DNA from: Cricetomys ansorgei
Taxonomy: Eukaryota; Chordata; Mammalia; Rodentia; Nesomyidae
Assembly: GCA_026225945.1 (NCBI GenBank)
Contig: JAMJFZ010000289.1
Location: 3,284,501 to 3,348,500, forward strand
Length of the DNA stretch: 64,000 nt
Direction: 5' to 3'
Under the pieces are notes generated by a model that was given only the letters and a program-made list of their open reading frames with translations, had not been told where the DNA came from and made no database searches. The translations under genes were made by a program, and so were the position numbers. Positions 60,041 through 64,000 of the stretch are shown here, in pieces. Position 1 is the stretch's first letter. Each line of letters opens with the position of its first letter.

Positions 60041-61375
60041 GAATACATGCTTCCCTTCCTAAATATTTACATAGAATATCCTGGAGAATCTAGAAATAGA
60101 GAAGAATATCTCAACATAATAATAGAAATATCCAGCAAGCCTACAGCTAACACCTTGAACAACAAAGATAGAGATAAAGTATATCCACTAAAATAAGAAA
60201 GGTGACGATATGATCCCTCCCCTTTCCTGTTTAACATCGTTCTTGAAGGCTTAGATAGAGCAGTGAGCAAGCAAAGGACATAAAGGGAATACAAATAGGA
60301 AAGGAAAAACTCAAATACCTTATTTGCAGATAAATGAGCATATAGATAAAAGAACAGAAAGAATCCCCTAAAGTGCAGCTAATAAATATATTTAGCAAAT
60401 TACCACAATACAAAATTAATACAAAAAAAACCCCCAGCAGAATATACACATAAAAAAATGGCAAATATTCTGAGGAAAATGGCAGAAACAATACCCTACC
60501 AATTGGTCTTTAAAATTATGGAATAAATTTAACCAAAGAAGTGAAGGACTAGTAAAATGAATTGGAATTATCTCCCATGCTCGTGGGTTGGTTTGTTTAA
60601 TGTTGTAAAATGACCATCCCTCCATGAAACAAACAAACAAGCAAACAAACAAACAAACAAACAAAACAACAACAACAAAAAAAACTGCTTCAAAGCAGTC
60701 ACTATCAAGACCTCAGTGAAATAATCCACAAAACAGAAGAAAAATGCTGCTTAGGATTGGAGCAATAACAATAATAAAAGAAAACTTGCCTTATATATCA
60801 CCATCCCAAGTTTTAAGAGCTAGAGTAATAAAAGCAGAGCTATTTTAATAAAAATGGTGTAATATTGGAATAAAGTCTAATTAATCAATGTAATGGAAAT
60901 CAGAGCCAATTTACAAATTCACTCTTCTAGGGCCACATAATCTTTGACAGTATCCATTAAAGAAAAGACAGCATCCTCAACCTATGGCAATGGTAGAACT
61001 GGATAGGTACATGTAGAATGGAAATAGAACTTCACCTTACACTATGCACAAAGCTCACATCCATGTGAAGAAAGAACCATAATATTAGCAATAGGACATC
61101 TCTAAAACAAAAAACTAAAAATCTGTACAGAAAGGCATACTATCATTCAAGTGAAGATAATAATGAACAGAATATAAAAACTAATAATAAAAAACCCTTT
61201 ATCATTTACAGATCTGACAGAGGATTAGATTATAGAATACGCAAAGAACTTGAACCACTAACTATCCAAAACAAACAAACAAAAAAACAGCCCAATTTTA
61301 AAAAGGGATTGTATGGCTCTAAACAGAGAGTTCTCAGTAGATGAAATACAAATGGATGAGAAACAAACACACATA
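60041..61375 (+). mobile_element. LINE-1 ORF2 segment, inverted relative to previous
   Basis: Plus-strand ORF2 words in order: 'tagaaatatccagcaagcct', 'ttcttgaaggcttagataga', 'gcagtgagcaagcaaaggac', 'ggaatacaaataggaaagga', 'atctcccatgctcgtgggtt', 'tatccattaaagaaaagaca' and 'agagttctcagtagatgaaa'. This is the ORF2 part that lies just 5' of the piece in the previous entry. A (CAAA)n run (60625-60685) is embedded. The reading frame is interrupted by stops and shifts; no full domain is intact. Confidence 0.82.
60625..60685. repeat. (CAAA)n/(CAA)n run
   Basis: A run of about ten CAAA-like units followed by CAA units inside decayed ORF2 sequence. Confidence 0.95.
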
Positions 61376-61384
61376 TTTAAAATA

Positions 61385-64000
61385 AATGTTTCTCCTAAAA
61401 TATATTCTAAACAAGTTCCCCCCTTAATCCACACCTCCAGACCTTTCCCTACTCATCCAACTCCTCTGTTTTTCTCTCTATTCAGGAAAAACAATGTTAT
61501 AATTTTTTTTTAAATCTTAAAATTTTGAAAAAGGAAAAAGCAGGAGAAACACACACATACATCACAGCAAAAAACAATAAAAACATAAAACTGGGAATCA
61601 TAATACACAATAAAAAAACCAGTAAGGCAAAAAGGGCCCAAAGAAAGCAATGAGACAAAAATATCTCCAAAATTCACACTGAGTTCATTTTGGGTTGGTC
61701 TTCTGCTGGGCATTGGATGAGCCCTTAAGTATGATTTATATACCCAGTGAGACTCCATTACAGAAAAGTTATATTTCCTTTGAAAAAAAAAGTTGTAATT
61801 TGGAGATTTGGAGATAGCTTCTTGGTTAGGGATGGGAGCTCTTGTCCATTTCCCTCTGTCATCAATAAGACCCTATCTATTTGGACCTGTACAGGTCCTG
61901 GGCATGCTGTGACAACCCTGTTAGTTCATATGTGTTTCAGTTCTGCTGTGGCTGGAAAACTATGTTTCCTTTGTGTCATTTAGGCTCTCTGGCTCTTATA
62001 ACCTTTCCATTTCCTCTTCCACATAGTTTTCAGAGGCATGAAGGGAGTGTTTTGTTGAAGAAACCCCATTAGGACTGAGTGTTTCAATGTCTCTCCTCTC
62101 TTCATATTGTTCAATTGTGGGTCTTTGCATTTGTTTCCATCTATTGCATCAGGAGCTTTTCTAATGATGTCTGAGTCAGACACTAATCTCTGTATAGTAG
62201 AATTTCATTAGAAGTCAATTTATAGCTACGTTCCTTTAGCTGAACAATAGTATTTGGTTTTTCCCTAGGTACGTGGCATATCTGGTTTCAGGTTCTTGGT
62301 TACCAAAGTAGTCTCAGTCCTGAGTTCTATCTCTTGTATTTGGCTTTAAATCCAATCAGAGTGTGGTTGCATATTCTCGCAGAATTTATGACCTTATTAC
62401 ACCACCTTAGCATGCAGGCAGGTCACATTGGAGGTCACTGGGTTTGGAGGTGAGTTGATGTTTACCTTTATCTTCTAGTAGTATGCGAAGTAGCTTCCAG
62501 TCTATTAATACTATTCAGTAGAGGTGAAGTTCGAGTTAAACACCAGCTCAGCTTCTCTCTCTTCAGTGAAAAACGTGTTTTCTTCAGGAGTCGGATCTTA
62601 CTATTAGGTTTGGCAATGACCTAGATTGATTAGGAGTTACCTTGAGGCCCTGTTGGCAGACTGAATTACATATACCCTGTTCCTAGTAGTGGAGTTTCAC
62701 TTGGTGGTAAAAGATGTGTGTTTAGGGCATTATTACTTCCATTATTCGGTTGCTCTCTTTATATTCCCCTCAGAGTTGTATATATAGTTAATCAGCTTCC
62801 ACTGCAGTAGGTTTCCTTATGACCCCTCAAATTGCCCTTAGTGTTAGTTGTCTCTCAGCTCCCTTAGATCCCATTCCCACACTTCTCTCTTTAATCTTCC
62901 ATTACAGTATCCCCCGTTTCCCATAATATATTCTTTATTTCCCTATAATTTGGAGATCCCCTCTGCCGCATACCTAAAATCTATGATTATAAATCTTGTA
63001 GCATGTCTATAGAAGGCTTAGAATCTAAGACTGTATTAAGAGAATACAGACAATATTTTTCCTTTTGGATCTGAATTACTTCATTCATGATGATTTCTTT
63101 TCCAGATTCATCTATTTTTTTCTATAATATTCATTATTTTTTAAAAAGAAGAATAATATTCCATTGTGTAAATACTTTACATTATCCTTATACATGTATT
63201 TGTTGACGGACATCTAAGTTGTTTCCAATTTCTGGCTATTCTGAATAGAGCAGCAATGAACATAGGTAAGCAAGTGTCTCTGTAATAGGATGTAGAGTCT
63301 TTACGGTATATACCCAAGTTGGACCTTGAGGTAGATCTATTCCCAAGTTCCTGAGGAACCAGCACTCTCTTTTTCAGAGTGGCTGTAGACGTTTGTGATT
63401 CTAGTAGCAATATATGAATGTTCGTATTACCTACATACTTGCCACCATGAGCTGCCATTTCTTTCACTGATCTTGGTCATTCTGACTGCTATAAGATGAA
63501 CTCTCAAGGTAGTTTTTATACGCATTTCTCTAATGACTAATAGTGTTAAATATTTCTTTAAGTGTTTTTCAGGCAATTGTGTTTCATCTTTTGTTTGTGT
63601 TGTTTGCTTGTCCAGTTTTCTTAGTTCTTTTTATATTTTAGATATCAACTATCTATCATATATGTACTTGGTAAATATCATTTCTCATTTTGTAGTCTCC
63701 CACTTTGTCTGAATGACGGTGTCCTTTACTGTACAGAAACATTTAGTTTTACGAGATCCCATATTAATTGATTGTCTTAGTGCTTGTGCTATTAGTGTCT
63801 TGTTCATATATTTTCCTGTGCCAATGAGAGTCAAGACTATTATCCACTTTCCTCTTTTCTATCAGATTCGGGTTATCTGACCTTATGTTAATATCCTTGG
63901 TCAATTTGGAGTTGAAATTTGTGCACAGTGATAAAAATTTGCATTCTACCACACACAGTCATCCAGGTTGCTTAGTACCACTTGTTTAATACACTGTCTT
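61385..64000 (-). mobile_element. LINE-1 (Lx-like) 3' UTR and ORF2 end, runs off window
   Basis: Antisense element. It starts with a pyrimidine-rich stretch (61418-61482), the complement of the polypurine tract typical of rodent LINE-1 3' UTRs. It continues 'gttggtcttctgctgggcat', 'cccagtgagactccattaca', 'gatagcttcttggttaggga', 'gggcatgctgtgacaaccct', 'aggactgagtgtttcaatgt' and 'ctaggtacgtggcatatctg'. From about 63100 it passes into the end of ORF2 ('gtttccaatttctggctatt', 'cttggtcattctgactgcta', 'attttagatatcaactatct'). It continues past 64000. The frames of 60-96 codons inside are not intact domains. Confidence 0.88.

Noticed and set aside
1..64000. CRISPR array, operon, prophage or tRNA genes
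   Set aside because: Nothing bacterial is present; tRNA-like text occurs only as SINE heads, and the tandem arrays are microsatellites or the 34-bp minisatellite without unique spacers.

Overview
The window reads as AT-rich nuclear DNA from a muroid rodent, either intergenic or deep intronic. The evidence is the repeat content: 7SL-derived B1 SINEs, B4, tRNA-derived B2/B3 SINEs, many 3' ends of rodent-type LINE-1 (Lx-like) elements, and one ERV class II-like LTR. The freshest B1 copies share a 'gttacaacagag' variant, which differs from the Mus form I know ('gctacacagag'). This suggests a muroid other than house mouse, but I cannot name the species. I found no protein-coding gene, exon set, tRNA, rRNA or CRISPR array. 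Every open reading frame of 60-139 codons is a chance frame, a frame through a simple repeat, or a decayed LINE-1 fragment, so no CDS is annotated.

Layout. 1-7.1 kb: unique AT-rich sequence with three LINE-1 3' fragments (1785-2095 minus, 3595-4545 plus, 4835-5830 minus). 7.1-7.9 kb: two copies of a 71-bp segment flanking a B4 SINE and a compound microsatellite. 8-24 kb: mostly unique DNA with scattered SINEs and microsatellites, an ERV-like repeat at 12.9-13.7 kb, and several stretches that look like conserved non-coding DNA. 24.9-27.3 kb: a B1, a LINE-1 with inverted 5' part, and an old LINE-1. 27-31 kb: unique, one B3. 30.8-36.3 kb: a dense block of medium-reiteration repeats, including one with ~100-bp internal tandem units. 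36.9-38.9 kb: a 5'-truncated LINE-1 with ORF2 remnants. 40-46.7 kb: small repeats with TGTCTTAG-type ends, B2/B3 SINEs, a TAGA microsatellite, an ancient LINE-1 and another LINE-1 3' UTR. 46.7-56.8 kb: mostly unique. 56.8-64 kb: almost solid repeat. It holds a LINE-1 3' end interrupted by a CpG-bearing solo LTR, a B2/B3 SINE carrying a 34-bp minisatellite, a LINE-1 with inverted 5' part, and a LINE-1 running off the right edge.

The elements do not form a pathway. What the window offers is insertion history: nesting, LINE-1 inversions and SINE-born minisatellites. The LTR is the only element with a recognisable promoter layout. Family names come from memory of rodent repeat families, not from a database search, and most boundaries are good to about 10-50 bp. 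I did not find evidence for a new biological system.
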